The translations under genes and the position numbers were made by a program. Below are positions 34,898-45,393 of a stretch of 64,000 nt of DNA, one piece after another (the stretch's first letter is position 1; every line of letters starts with the position of its first letter). The stretch spans positions 638,156 to 702,155 of the forward strand of contig NZ_JABXGD010000001.1 in NCBI RefSeq assembly GCF_022627955.1. Reading direction: 5' to 3'. The notes beneath the pieces were generated by a model, which did no database searches, had not been told where the DNA came from, and worked only from the letters and a program-made list of their open reading frames with translations. This stretch comes from Microbacterium sp. C5A9. Lineage in GTDB: Bacteria; Actinomycetota; Actinomycetes; Actinomycetales; Microbacteriaceae.

Positions 34898-37021
34898 ATG
34901 ACTTCCCCCGCCGCTGTCGACACCCGCACCGCTGCGCTCTCGGCGCTCCGCGAGCTGGTCGGTCGTCCTGATGCCGACTTCCACGACGGCCAGTACGAGG
35001 CCATCGAGGCCCTCGTCGAGGGGCGGCGTCGCGCGCTCGTCGTGCAGCGCACCGGGTGGGGCAAGTCGGCCGTGTACTTCGTCGCGACGCTGCTGCTGCG
35101 ACGGCAGGGCGCTGGCCCCACCGTGCTCGTCTCGCCGCTTCTCGCGCTGATGCGCGACCAGATCGCCGCAGCCGAGCGCGCGGGCGTGCGCGCGGTCGCG
35201 ATCAACTCGACGAACGCGCATGAGTGGTCCGAGGTGATGGAGCAGCTCGACCGAGACGAGGTCGACGTGCTGCTCGTGTCGCCCGAGCGACTCAACAATC
35301 CTGCGTTCCGCGAGCAGCAGCTGCCGGCGCTCGTGCGACGGATCGGAATGCTGGTGGTCGACGAGGCGCACTGCATCAGCGACTGGGGGCATGACTTCCG
35401 CCCCGACTACCGACGGCTGCGCGATCTGATCGAGCAGATGCCGCCTCAGGTGCCGGTGCTCGCCACCACGGCGACAGCGAACAGCAGAGTGGTGGCGGAT
35501 GTCGCGGAGCAGCTCGGGACAGGCGGCGCGGAGGCCTCGGGTGACCAGCCCGAGGTGCTCACGATCCGCGGCCCGCTCGCTCGCACCTCGCTGCGACTCG
35601 GAGTGCTGCGGCTCCGTGATTCCGCGAGCCGGTTGGCGTGGTTGCTGAGTCACATCGACGACCTCCCCGGCGCCGGCATCATCTACACGCTCACCGTCGC
35701 CGCCGCGGTAGACACCGCACGCCTGCTGCGCGAACACGGCCACGAGGTGCGTGCCTACACGGGGCAGACCGACACCGACGAGCGCGCCGAGTCCGAGGGG
35801 ATGCTGAAGCGCAACGAGGTCAAGGCGCTCGTCGCGACCAGCGCCCTGGGCATGGGATTCGACAAGCCCGATCTCGGCTTCGTGCTGCACCTCGGCGCGC
35901 CCTCATCGCCCGTGGCCTACTACCAGCAGGTCGGTCGTGCCGGTCGTGCGAGCGAGAGTGCCGACGTGCTGCTGCTGCCTGGCGTCGAGGATCGAGACAT
36001 CTGGCACTACTTCGCCACCGCGTCGATGCCCGACCGCGAGCGCGCCGAGCGTGTCATCGGGGCGCTCGGGGATCAGCCGATCTCGACACCGGCGCTCGAG
36101 GCGATGGTCGACATCCGCCGCACGCCGCTCGAGCTGCTGCTCAAGGTGCTCGACGTCGACGGAGCGGTGCGCCGGGTGCAGGGCGGGTGGGTCGCGACCG
36201 GACAGCCGTGGACGTACGACGCCGAGCGCTATGAGCGCATCGCGGCGGAGCGCCGCGCCGAGCAGCAGCACATGATCGATTACGAGCAGACCGACGGATG
36301 CCGCATGGAGTTCCTCCAGCGCTCCCTCGACGACGCCACGGCGGCGCCCTGTGGCCGATGCGACAACTGCGCGGGAGTCTGGTTCCCTCGCGAGATCGGA
36401 GAGTCCGCGACCACGCAGGCGGCGGAGTCGCTCGATCGCGTCGGTGTCCCGGTCGAGCCGCGCAAGGCCTGGCCGACCGGTGCCGACAGACTCGACGTGC
36501 CGGTCAAGGGGCGCATCGCGCCGGGGGAGCAGGCAGGAGAGGGGCGCGCTCTCGCCCGACTGACCGACCTGGGCTGGGGCGGCACTCTGCGCGATCTCTT
36601 CGCGGCAGGGGCGCCGGACACCGCGGTGACTCCTCAGGTGCTCGGCGGCTGCGTTCGTGTGCTCGCCGGCTGGAAGTGGGACGAGCGCCCGGTCGCCGTG
36701 GTCGCGATGCCGTCGCGGTCGCATCCGCTGCTCGTCGACTCACTCGCTCGCGGCATCGCCGAGATCGGTCGACTGCCGCACCTCGGCGCGCTCGATCCGG
36801 TGAACGGCGGCCCGTCGGGGCAGCCCGGTGGCAACAGCGTCTTCCGTCTCGCGGGGCTGTGGGATCGGTTCAGCGCGCAGGGCCTCGACATCCCCGAGGG
36901 GCCTGTGCTCCTCGTCGACGACATGGCCGACAGCCGGTGGACTCTCACCGTCGCCGCGCGCACGCTGCGTCAGGCCGGCGCCACGGAGGTGCTTCCGTTC
37001 GTGCTCGCGCTCCGCGGCTGA
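34898..37021 (+). CDS. recQ: RecQ-type DNA helicase fused to a phosphoribosyltransferase-like domain
   Basis: The 707-residue protein has helicase motif I QRTGWGKSAVY (K56), motif II VVDEAHCISDWGHDFRPD (DEAH 155-158), motif VI QQVGRAGRASES, and the RecQ zinc cluster DGCRMEFL / CGRCDNCAG. It lacks an HRDC domain. Instead the last 110 residues resemble a phosphoribosyltransferase, ending with the PRPP-loop-like VLLVDDMADSRWTLTVAA (about 670-687), where SRWT replaces the usual TGxT. RecQ unwinds DNA in recombination repair. ATG 34898 follows GGAGG; the frame is open upstream but that region is antiparallel to the hypothetical gene. Confidence 0.9.
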   Translation: MTSPAAVDTRTAALSALRELVGRPDADFHDGQYEAIEALVEGRRRALVVQRTGWGKSAVYFVATLLLRRQGAGPTVLVSPLLALMRDQIAAAERAGVRAVAINSTNAHEWSEVMEQLDRDEVDVLLVSPERLNNPAFREQQLPALVRRIGMLVVDEAHCISDWGHDFRPDYRRLRDLIEQMPPQVPVLATTATANSRVVADVAEQLGTGGAEASGDQPEVLTIRGPLARTSLRLGVLRLRDSASRLAWLLSHIDDLPGAGIIYTLTVAAAVDTARLLREHGHEVRAYTGQTDTDERAESEGMLKRNEVKALVATSALGMGFDKPDLGFVLHLGAPSSPVAYYQQVGRAGRASESADVLLLPGVEDRDIWHYFATASMPDRERAERVIGALGDQPISTPALEAMVDIRRTPLELLLKVLDVDGAVRRVQGGWVATGQPWTYDAERYERIAAERRAEQQHMIDYEQTDGCRMEFLQRSLDDATAAPCGRCDNCAGVWFPREIGESATTQAAESLDRVGVPVEPRKAWPTGADRLDVPVKGRIAPGEQAGEGRALARLTDLGWGGTLRDLFAAGAPDTAVTPQVLGGCVRVLAGWKWDERPVAVVAMPSRSHPLLVDSLARGIAEIGRLPHLGALDPVNGGPSGQPGGNSVFRLAGLWDRFSAQGLDIPEGPVLLVDDMADSRWTLTVAARTLRQAGATEVLPFVLALRG

Positions 37022-37051
37022 CGTCCGAGACGCAGCTCCGACCGAAGCACC

Positions 37052-38353
<1,302 letters not shown>

Positions 38354-38538
38354 CGTCGACTCCTTCGTCGCAAGGTGGGGCTTCTCCATCAGATCGCGGA
38401 TGATGAGGGCTCGATCTGCCGAAGGCGTACGACCCTGTGCAGGGTGCGCACGAACGGTCGTCGGCGCTGTACCGGCCCGCGTTCGCGATCGTAGGCTCCG
38501 GACACCGGACAGAGCAGTCCGCGATCAAGGAGGATGCT

Positions 38539-39951
38539 GTGACCACGACCACGACGACGATCCTGGAGTCCATCACCGCGCCGGAGGGCGGCGGTCGCCC
38601 CATCCCGGATGCGGCGACGCGCGAGATGATCGGCCATGCGCCCGTTCATACGGTCGATGACCTGAATCGCGCCATCGTGAACGCTCGCTCCGCGCAGCCG
38701 GCGTGGGCTGCTCTCGGGCACGCCGAGCGCAGTCGCATCCTCACCGCGATCGCCGACGACCTCGACGCGAACGCTGAAGAGCTGGCCGTGATCCTCTCGC
38801 GGGAGCAGGGCAAGCCGCTGAACGGGCCGAACGCCCGCTTCGAGGTCGGGGCGTGCTCCGCCTGGACGCGCACCGCCGCCGACACGCCTCTCGAACCGGA
38901 GGTCGTCTTCGAGGCCGGTGACTCGCGCGCAGAGGTCCACTACGACCCGCTCGGAGTGGTCGGCGCCATCGGGCCGTGGAACTGGCCGATGATGATCACG
39001 GTGTGGCAGATCGCACCCTCGCTGCGCATGGGCAACACGGTGGTGGTCAAGCCCAGCGAGTACACGCCCCTCTCGGTGCTCGCGCTCGCCGCGATCTACA
39101 ACAGGCACCTGCCCGACGGCGTGCTGACCGTGATCTCGGGCGACCGCGAGGTGGGGGCGGCGATCGCGGCTCATCCCGACCTCGACAAGATCATGTTCAC
39201 GGGGTCGACGGCCACGGGCCGCCGGATCGTCGAGGCGTCGTCGAACAGTCTCGCCCGGCTGACTCTCGAGCTCGGCGGCAATGACGCCGGCATCATCCTT
39301 CCGGGAACCGATGTCGCGGCCATCGCCGAGAACCTGTTCTGGGGGATCTTCATCAACACCGGTCAGACATGCGCCGCACTCAAGCGGCTCTACGTGCACG
39401 ACTCGCAGTACGACGAGGTCGTGGACACCCTCGCGAAGCTGGCCGACGCCATGCCGCTCGGCAACGGTCTCGACGAGGCGAACGTCCTCGGGCCGCTCCA
39501 GAACGAGAAGCAGTTCGACATCGTGGCCCGACTCGTCGATGACGCCAGAGAGCGCGGTGCGCGGATCGTCACCGGTGGAGAGCCCGCGCCCGAGCACGGA
39601 CCGCTGTTCTACCGCACGACGGTCGTCGCCGACATCGACGACGGAACCGCACTCGTCGACGAGGAGCAGTTCGGTCCGGTCATCCCGGTCATCCGGTACT
39701 CGGATGTCGACGATGCCGTGCGCCGCGCGAACGACTCGGCCCAGGGACTGGGGGCGTCGGTGTGGTCTGACGACCCGGATGCCGCGAGCGAGGTCGCCCG
39801 CCGTGTGCAGGCCGGCACCGTATGGATCAACCAGCACGGCGCGATCAACCCGCACGTGCCGTTCGGCGGCATCAAGGCCAGCGGCTACGGCCAGGAGTTC
39901 GGGGTGGCGGGGCTCAAGGCGGTCGCGGCTCCCAAGGTCATCCAGCGCTGA
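38539..39951 (+). CDS. Aldehyde dehydrogenase, candidate phenylacetaldehyde dehydrogenase
   Basis: This 470-residue NAD(P)-dependent aldehyde dehydrogenase has the cofactor segment IGPWNWPMMI, catalytic Glu in TLELGGNDAGI and catalytic Cys in NTGQTCAALKRL. The GTG start at 38539 follows AAGGAGG by 6 bases. Divergent placement from paaK suggests it makes phenylacetate from phenylacetaldehyde, feeding PaaK (inference); the sequence alone does not fix the substrate. A hairpin terminator follows it. Confidence 0.82.
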   Translation: MTTTTTTILESITAPEGGGRPIPDAATREMIGHAPVHTVDDLNRAIVNARSAQPAWAALGHAERSRILTAIADDLDANAEELAVILSREQGKPLNGPNARFEVGACSAWTRTAADTPLEPEVVFEAGDSRAEVHYDPLGVVGAIGPWNWPMMITVWQIAPSLRMGNTVVVKPSEYTPLSVLALAAIYNRHLPDGVLTVISGDREVGAAIAAHPDLDKIMFTGSTATGRRIVEASSNSLARLTLELGGNDAGIILPGTDVAAIAENLFWGIFINTGQTCAALKRLYVHDSQYDEVVDTLAKLADAMPLGNGLDEANVLGPLQNEKQFDIVARLVDDARERGARIVTGGEPAPEHGPLFYRTTVVADIDDGTALVDEEQFGPVIPVIRYSDVDDAVRRANDSAQGLGASVWSDDPDAASEVARRVQAGTVWINQHGAINPHVPFGGIKASGYGQEFGVAGLKAVAAPKVIQR

Positions 39952-39979
39952 GGGCGGGCCGCAGGTCGGGATCAGGTCG

Positions 39980-40012
39980 GGGCCGGAATCGTGAGCACTC
40001 CGATTCCGGCCC
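39980..40012. terminator. Bidirectional terminator hairpin
   Basis: GGGCCGGAATCG (39980-39991) pairs perfectly with CGATTCCGGCCC (40001-40012) around a 9-base loop, in the 85-base gap between the convergent aldehyde dehydrogenase and paaI genes. Confidence 0.75.
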
Positions 40013-40036
40013 TCACCATGCAGGGGCCGCACGATC

Positions 40037-40429
40037 TCACCCCTCCTGCGAGCGGTTCGTCGTGAGCGAGCGGCCGCGCACCTCGGCGACGACGTCACCG
40101 GACTCGTCGGTCACCGAGACGTCGTAGAGGCCGTTGCGGCCGCTCACGACCCGGCGCACGGCCCGCGCCGTCAGACGCTGGCCCGCAGTCGTGGACTTCA
40201 GGAACGTGATGTCCGCGCCGCCGGCGACCGTGACCCGTTCGTCCTCGTTGCAGGCGATCGCGAAGGCTGTGTCGGCGAGCGTGAACACCAGACCGCCGTG
40301 CGTGATCGCGAAGCCGTTCAGCATGTCATCCCGCACCGTCATCGAGACCACCGCCTCTCCCGGCTCATCGAGCTCGACGACCATGCCGAGCATCGCCGAG
40401 GCGGCGTCGCGCTGCATCATCGGCCTCAT
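40037..40429 (-). CDS. paaI: Hotdog-fold acyl-CoA thioesterase PaaI
   Basis: The 130-residue hotdog protein has LNGFAITHGGLVFTLADTAFA, the PaaI signature with the active-site region HGG...D. PaaI hydrolyses stalled ring-hydroxylated or epoxidised phenylacetyl-CoA derivatives and so protects the CoA pool. ATG 40429 overlaps the paaZ stop as ATGA, making it the last gene of the paaJFHZI operon. Confidence 0.93.
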   Translation of the reverse strand: MRPMMQRDAASAMLGMVVELDEPGEAVVSMTVRDDMLNGFAITHGGLVFTLADTAFAIACNEDERVTVAGGADITFLKSTTAGQRLTARAVRRVVSGRNGLYDVSVTDESGDVVAEVRGRSLTTNRSQEG

Positions 40430-42507
40430 GCGGCCACACCCTCGGGCGTCTGCTCCTTGTTCACCAGCGTGAGCACGTCGTAGGTCGCCACGAACTCGTC
40501 GCTCTGGTTGCGGATGACCGCATCCCAGCGCACCTCGCCGTACTCGTCGGTCTCGCGCGGCGTGATCTGCTTGGCCGTGAGCTCGACGCGGATCGTGTCG
40601 CCGGGGGAGACCGGCGTGATGAACCGCAGATTCTCCAGGCCGTAGTTCGCGAGCACCGGCCCGGGCTCGGGGTCGACGAACAGACCGGCCGCCCACGACA
40701 CGAGCAGGTAGCCGTGCGCCACGCGGCCGGGGAAGAACGGGTTCGCGGCGGCGGCGGCCTCGTCCATGTGCGCATAGAACGTGTCGCCGGTGAAGTGGGC
40801 GAAGGTCTCGATGTCGTCGAGCGTGACCTCGCGCGAGGCCGAGACGATCTGGTCGCCGATCCGCAGCTCCGCGAGCGACTTGCGGAACGGATGCCGACCG
40901 CCGCTGTGCGCCGCGGCACCCGCGTGCCACACGCCGGTCAGCGCGGTGAGCATCTCGGGCGAGCCCTGCACCGCGGTCCGCTGCATGTGGTGCAGCACAG
41001 CACGGATGCCACCCAGCTCCTCGCCGCCGCCGGCGCGGCCGGGGCCGCCGTGCACGAGGTTCGGCAGCGGGGATCCGTGCCCGGTCGACGATCGGGCGTC
41101 GTCGCGGTCGAGCAGCAGCATCCGGCCGTTGAACGGTGCGATGCGTGTCGCGAGTTCCACCGCCTGCACGGGATCGTGCGTCGCGATGCTGGTGACGAGC
41201 GATCCGCCGCCCCGAGCGACGAGCGCCGCGGCGTCGGCGGTGGTGTCGTAGGTGAGTAGCGACGACACCGGACCGAAGGCCTCGATCGAGTGCGCCGCCT
41301 CGGCCTGCGCATCGTCGAAGCGCAGCAGCAGGGGGGAGACGAACGCGCCGTCGGGGGAGAGGCCGGTGCTGCCGTCGGAGAGCCGCACCTCGGGAGCATC
41401 CGTCGTTCCGACGACGATCCGTCCTCCCGCTGTCTGCAGCCTGCCGACCTGACGCAGCACCTCGTCGCGCTGCGCGGTCGACGCGAGGGGTCCCATCGTC
41501 ACGCCTTCGGCGCGCGGGTCGCCCAGCACCGTCTTGTCGGCGATGCGCGCCTGCACAGCGGAGATCACGGCATCCGCCGACCCGGTGGGGACGATCGCCC
41601 GGCGGATCGCGGTGCACTTCTGTCCGGCCTTGGTGGTCATCTCGGTGACGAGCTGGCGTACGTAGGCGTCGAACTCGGGCGTGCCCTCGACCGCGTCGGT
41701 GCCGAGCACCGAGGCATTGATCGAATCGGTCTCGGCCGTGAACCGCACCCCGCCGGTCTGCACAGCCGGGTGGGCCTTGAGGCTCTCCGCCGTCGACGCG
41801 CTGCCGGTGAAGCCGACGATGTCGCCGAGTCGAAGATGCTCGAACAGGTCGGGAACGCCGCCGCTGACCAGCTGCAGAGAGCCCTCGGGAAGCAGCCCGG
41901 ACTCGACGAGGATGCGCACCATGGCCTCGGCCAGATAGCCCGTGGGAGTTGCGGGCTTCACGAGCGTCGGCATGCCGGCGAGGAACGCCGGCGCGAACTT
42001 CTCGAGCGATCCCCACACCGGGAAGTTGAACGCGTTGATCTGCACGGCCACGCCGGGGAGCGTGGTGTAGACATGGCGCCCGAGGAACGACCCGTCCTTC
42101 GAGAGCGGCTCGACCGGCCCGTCGACGTGCACGCGGCTGTTGGGCAGTTCGCGTCGCCCCTTGCCGGAGTACGAGAACAGCACGCCGATGCCGCCGTCGA
42201 TGTCGACCCACGAGTCGTTCTTCGTCGCACCGGTGCGGGCGGACAGCGCATACAGCTCGTCCTTGCGGTCGGTCAGGGCGAGAGCGAACTGCTTGAGCAG
42301 CACCCCTCGTTGGTGGAAGGTCAGCGCACCGAGGCTCCGCTGTCCGACCGTGCGCGCGTGCTCCAGGGCCGCCGCGAGATCCAAGCCCTCGGTGGATACG
42401 AGAGTGACGACGTCCCCGGTGGACGCATCCCGCACCTCGGCGGATCGCGTGGGCGACGACGGCGTCCACCACGTGCCCTGGACATAGCTCGGCAGATACT
42501 CGGTCAT
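40426..42507 (-). CDS. paaZ: Bifunctional oxepin-CoA hydrolase / 3-oxo-5,6-dehydrosuberyl-CoA semialdehyde dehydrogenase PaaZ
   Basis: The 693-residue protein joins an aldehyde dehydrogenase (1-525; E259 in RFTAETDSIN and C298 in AGQKCTAIRR) to a C-terminal MaoC-type hydratase (about 540-690; D575 and H580 in HFTGDTFYAHMDEA). PaaZ opens the oxepin-CoA ring and oxidises the resulting aldehyde. Both active sites are intact, so the toxic aldehyde should be channelled. ATG 42507 overlaps the paaH stop as ATGA; an ATG five codons upstream is possible. Confidence 0.95.
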   Translation of the reverse strand: MTEYLPSYVQGTWWTPSSPTRSAEVRDASTGDVVTLVSTEGLDLAAALEHARTVGQRSLGALTFHQRGVLLKQFALALTDRKDELYALSARTGATKNDSWVDIDGGIGVLFSYSGKGRRELPNSRVHVDGPVEPLSKDGSFLGRHVYTTLPGVAVQINAFNFPVWGSLEKFAPAFLAGMPTLVKPATPTGYLAEAMVRILVESGLLPEGSLQLVSGGVPDLFEHLRLGDIVGFTGSASTAESLKAHPAVQTGGVRFTAETDSINASVLGTDAVEGTPEFDAYVRQLVTEMTTKAGQKCTAIRRAIVPTGSADAVISAVQARIADKTVLGDPRAEGVTMGPLASTAQRDEVLRQVGRLQTAGGRIVVGTTDAPEVRLSDGSTGLSPDGAFVSPLLLRFDDAQAEAAHSIEAFGPVSSLLTYDTTADAAALVARGGGSLVTSIATHDPVQAVELATRIAPFNGRMLLLDRDDARSSTGHGSPLPNLVHGGPGRAGGGEELGGIRAVLHHMQRTAVQGSPEMLTALTGVWHAGAAAHSGGRHPFRKSLAELRIGDQIVSASREVTLDDIETFAHFTGDTFYAHMDEAAAAANPFFPGRVAHGYLLVSWAAGLFVDPEPGPVLANYGLENLRFITPVSPGDTIRVELTAKQITPRETDEYGEVRWDAVIRNQSDEFVATYDVLTLVNKEQTPEGVAA

Positions 42508-43370
42508 CTCTCCTCGTTCCATGTGTAGAACCCTTCGCCGCTCTTGCGGCCGAGCTTTCCTTCGGCGACCATGCGTCGCAGCAGCTCCGGCGGAGCGAAA
42601 CGCTCGCCCAGTGTGCTCTCCAGCTCCTCGGCGATGCCGAGCCGCACGTCGAGCCCGACGATGTCGGTGGTGCGCAGCGGACCCACCGGATGCCGGTATC
42701 CGAGTGTCATCGCCGCATCGATGTCGGCCGCGGTCGCGACGCCCTCGTCGAGCATCCGGATCGCCTCCAGCCCGAGCATCACGCCCAGGCGCGAGGAGGC
42801 GAAGCCGGGGGAGTCGCTGACGACGATCGGCGTCTTGCCGAGCGCGGACACCCAGCCGCCGGCGCGGTCGGTCACCGCGGAGTCGGTCGCGGTCCCGTGC
42901 ACGATCTCGACGAGCGCGGAGGCAGGAACCGGGTTGAAGAAGTGGAGGCCGAGGAAGAGCTCCGGACGCAGGCGGTGGGTGGCGAGGTCATCGATCGAGA
43001 TCGACGACGTGTTGCTCGCCAACGTCGCATGCGCGGGCATCGCCGCCTCGGCTCTGGCGAGCGCGTGCTCCTTGAGCTCGCGATCCTCGGGCACCGCCTC
43101 GATCACGAGATCGAGGTCGGCGAACGCCGCGATGTCGCTTCCTGTGGTGAGACGGCCGATGATGTCGGCCTCCTGCAGGGAAGAATCACGTTCGACGGAG
43201 CGGCGGATGCTGTCGCTGACGCGTGCCAGGGCTGCATCCGCGCTCGCCGCGTCGCGCTCGACCACGGTGACGTGCGAGCCGGCGAGCAGGAACGCATGCG
43301 CGATCCCGGCTCCCATGCGCCCTCCGCCGAGCACTCCGACCCCGCGCGGTGCCTTCGCCGTCTCGCTCAT
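42504..43370 (-). CDS. paaH: 3-hydroxyacyl-CoA dehydrogenase PaaH
   Basis: The 288-residue protein has the NAD-binding GVLGGGRMGAGIAHAFL (about 12-28), the catalytic Ser region LASNTSSISI, the catalytic His in GLHFFNPVP and the C-terminal dimerisation domain ending GRKSGEGFYTW. It oxidises 3-hydroxyadipyl-CoA to 3-oxoadipyl-CoA. It is the short single-unit type, about 285 residues. Its start overlaps paaF by 4 bases. Confidence 0.92.
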   Translation of the reverse strand: MSETAKAPRGVGVLGGGRMGAGIAHAFLLAGSHVTVVERDAASADAALARVSDSIRRSVERDSSLQEADIIGRLTTGSDIAAFADLDLVIEAVPEDRELKEHALARAEAAMPAHATLASNTSSISIDDLATHRLRPELFLGLHFFNPVPASALVEIVHGTATDSAVTDRAGGWVSALGKTPIVVSDSPGFASSRLGVMLGLEAIRMLDEGVATAADIDAAMTLGYRHPVGPLRTTDIVGLDVRLGIAEELESTLGERFAPPELLRRMVAEGKLGRKSGEGFYTWNEER

Positions 43371-44098
43371 CGGTTCTTCCTCTCGAGGAATGCCGTCATG
43401 CGGCGGTGCTTCTCGGGCGACTCGAACAGCTCGGCCTGCAGCTCGAGCTCGATCGCCGGATGCTGCGCGCGCGGGGTGCGCAGTGCGCGTTTCGTGTGCT
43501 GCGTCGCTCTCGGATCGTTCGCCACGATGCGGTCGACGATCGCGTGCGCCGCCGGAAGCAGCTCGTCGGAGGGATGCAGCGACGAGACGAGCCCCCACCG
43601 CAGTGCGTCCTCGGCGTCGAGCGCTCGTCCGGTGAGCAGCAGCTCGCTCGCCCGCGCGTCGCCGACGATCTCGGGCAGGCGCCACGTCGCGCCCGCGGCG
43701 GCGATGATCCCGAGTCCCGTCTCCGGGTTGCCGATGCGCAGAGACGGCGTCGCGATGCGGATGTCGGCCGCGTAGGCGAGTTCGGCGCCACCGCCGAGTG
43801 CATAGCCGTCGATCGCCGCGATCACCGGCATCGGCAGTTCGCGCACGCGGATGAAGGCCATCGCATTGATGCCGCGCCTGGCGTCGTCCGCAGTGCGGTC
43901 GCGCAGCTGGGCGATATCGGCGCCCGCGGCGAAGACGCCGTCGGAGCCGGTGACGATGAGCGTCCGCGGCGAGGCCTCGAGTGCGGCGCACAGCTCGTGC
44001 AGCGCGTCGATGGTCTCCTGGTCGATCGCGTTGCGCTTCTCGGGGCGGTCGAGCGTGGCGACGACCCGGTCGTCGCGCTCCTCGATGTGCAGGGTCAT
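43367..44098 (-). CDS. paaF: Enoyl-CoA hydratase PaaF
   Basis: This 243-residue crotonase-fold enzyme keeps both catalytic glutamates of hydratases: GGGAELAYAADI and GNPETGLGII, unlike the paralogue at 29711-30481. It hydrates 2,3-dehydroadipyl-CoA in the phenylacetate pathway. The oxyanion segment FAAGADIAQL is also normal. The start overlaps the thiolase stop as ATGA. Confidence 0.87.
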   Translation of the reverse strand: MTLHIEERDDRVVATLDRPEKRNAIDQETIDALHELCAALEASPRTLIVTGSDGVFAAGADIAQLRDRTADDARRGINAMAFIRVRELPMPVIAAIDGYALGGGAELAYAADIRIATPSLRIGNPETGLGIIAAAGATWRLPEIVGDARASELLLTGRALDAEDALRWGLVSSLHPSDELLPAAHAIVDRIVANDPRATQHTKRALRTPRAQHPAIELELQAELFESPEKHRRMTAFLERKNR

Positions 44099-45282
44099 GG
44101 GAGACGCTCCACGATCATCGCGGTGCCCTGCCCGACGCCGACGCACATCGTGGCGAGGCCGTATCGCGCTCCCTCGCGTTCGAGTCGGCCCAGCAGCGTG
44201 ACGATGAGCCGTGACCCGCTCGAGCCGAGCGGGTGGCCCAGCGCGATGGCACCGCCGTCGGCGTTGACGATCGTCGGGTCGAGCCCCAGGCGGCGGATGC
44301 AGGCGAGGGACTGCGATGCGAAGGCCTCGTTCAGCTCGACGGCTCCGAGGTCGCCGACCTGCAGCCCCGCCTTCGCGAGCGCTTTCTGCGTGGCCGGCAC
44401 CGGACCGAGGCCCATGATCTCGGGGGCGAGAGCGGCGGTCGCCGCCGCGACGATCCGCGCGCGAGGCCGCAGGCCATGCCGCTCGACTGCCTCTGCACTC
44501 GCCACGACGATCGCGGAGGAGCCGTCGTTCAGAGAACTGGAGTTCCCGGCGGTCACCACGTCGCCGCCGGCGACCACGGCGCGCAACGTCGCGAGCGCGT
44601 CGAGAGTGGTGTCGCGCCGGGGTCCCTCGTCGGTGTCGACGATTCCGCGGCTCGTCTCGACCCCCACGATCTCGTCGGCGAACCGACCGGCATCGATCGC
44701 GGCGATGGCCCGCTGGTGGCTCTGGAGGGCGAACGCGTCCGCATCCGTCCGACTGATCCCGTCGACGCGCGCGACCTCCTCTGCCGTCTCGGGCATCGAG
44801 AAGGTGGCCTTGTCGCGGGCGCTCAGGAGGGGGTTCGTGAAGCGCCAGCCGATCGAGGTGTCGAAGGCGGCGCCGGGCTTGGCCCACGGCCGATCGGGCT
44901 TCGACTGCACCCAGGGCGCCCTGGTCATCGACTCGACGCCGCCGGCGACGATGAGGTCGGCGTCGCCGGCGCGCACGGCGTTCGCGGCGAGTGCGATCGC
45001 TGACATTCCGGAGGCGCAGAGGCGGTTGACCGTCAGTCCGGGGATCGAATCGGGGAGGCCCGCGAGCAGCACCGCCATGCGCGCCACGTTGCGATTGTCC
45101 TCTCCGGCCTGATTGGCAGCCCCGAGGATGACCTCGTCGATCGCCTCGACCGGGATGGTGGACCTGCGGACCGTCTCACCCACCACGAGGGCGGCGAGGT
45201 CGTCCGGGCGGACGGACGCGAGAGCGCCTCCGTACCGGCCGACGGGGGTGCGGACGCCCTCGACGAGATAGGCCTCGGACAT
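44095..45282 (-). CDS. paaJ: 3-oxoadipyl-CoA thiolase PaaJ
   Basis: This 395-residue thiolase has nucleophile C89 (VNRLCASGMSAI), NEAFASQSLA, the active-site His in GGAIALGHPLGSSG and the second Cys in ATMCVGVGQGTA. It splits 3-oxoadipyl-CoA (and probably 3-oxo-5,6-dehydrosuberyl-CoA) to shorter acyl-CoA and acetyl-CoA. It is the first gene of the paaJFHZI operon. ATG 45282 has GAGAGG at 6 bases; ATG 45288 is possible. A TetR operator lies 36 bases upstream. Confidence 0.92.
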   Translation of the reverse strand: MSEAYLVEGVRTPVGRYGGALASVRPDDLAALVVGETVRRSTIPVEAIDEVILGAANQAGEDNRNVARMAVLLAGLPDSIPGLTVNRLCASGMSAIALAANAVRAGDADLIVAGGVESMTRAPWVQSKPDRPWAKPGAAFDTSIGWRFTNPLLSARDKATFSMPETAEEVARVDGISRTDADAFALQSHQRAIAAIDAGRFADEIVGVETSRGIVDTDEGPRRDTTLDALATLRAVVAGGDVVTAGNSSSLNDGSSAIVVASAEAVERHGLRPRARIVAAATAALAPEIMGLGPVPATQKALAKAGLQVGDLGAVELNEAFASQSLACIRRLGLDPTIVNADGGAIALGHPLGSSGSRLIVTLLGRLEREGARYGLATMCVGVGQGTAMIVERLP

Positions 45283-45317
45283 CGTCATCCTCTCGATCAC
45301 CAACGCTGGCGATAATT

Positions 45318-45339
45318 TCAGACCGATCGGTCAGGAATA
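45318..45339. promoter_or_regulatory. PaaR-type operator between paaJ and the tetR gene
   Basis: It contains the perfect 12-base palindrome GACCGATCGGTC (45321-45332), whose ACCG-AT-CG core matches the PaaR-type half-site; the outer positions agree poorly. It is placed to control both paaJ and the divergent regulator gene. Confidence 0.65.
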
Positions 45340-45393
45340 CGATCTCAGATCGCAGAGCGAATGGCAACTCACCGGGAATGACAGACTTGGCCC

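Noticed and set aside
38450..38461. ACGAACGGTCGT in front of paaK as a PaaR site
   Set aside because: Only one half-site (CGAACGGT) resembles the motif; the other half does not match, so it is not listed as an operator.
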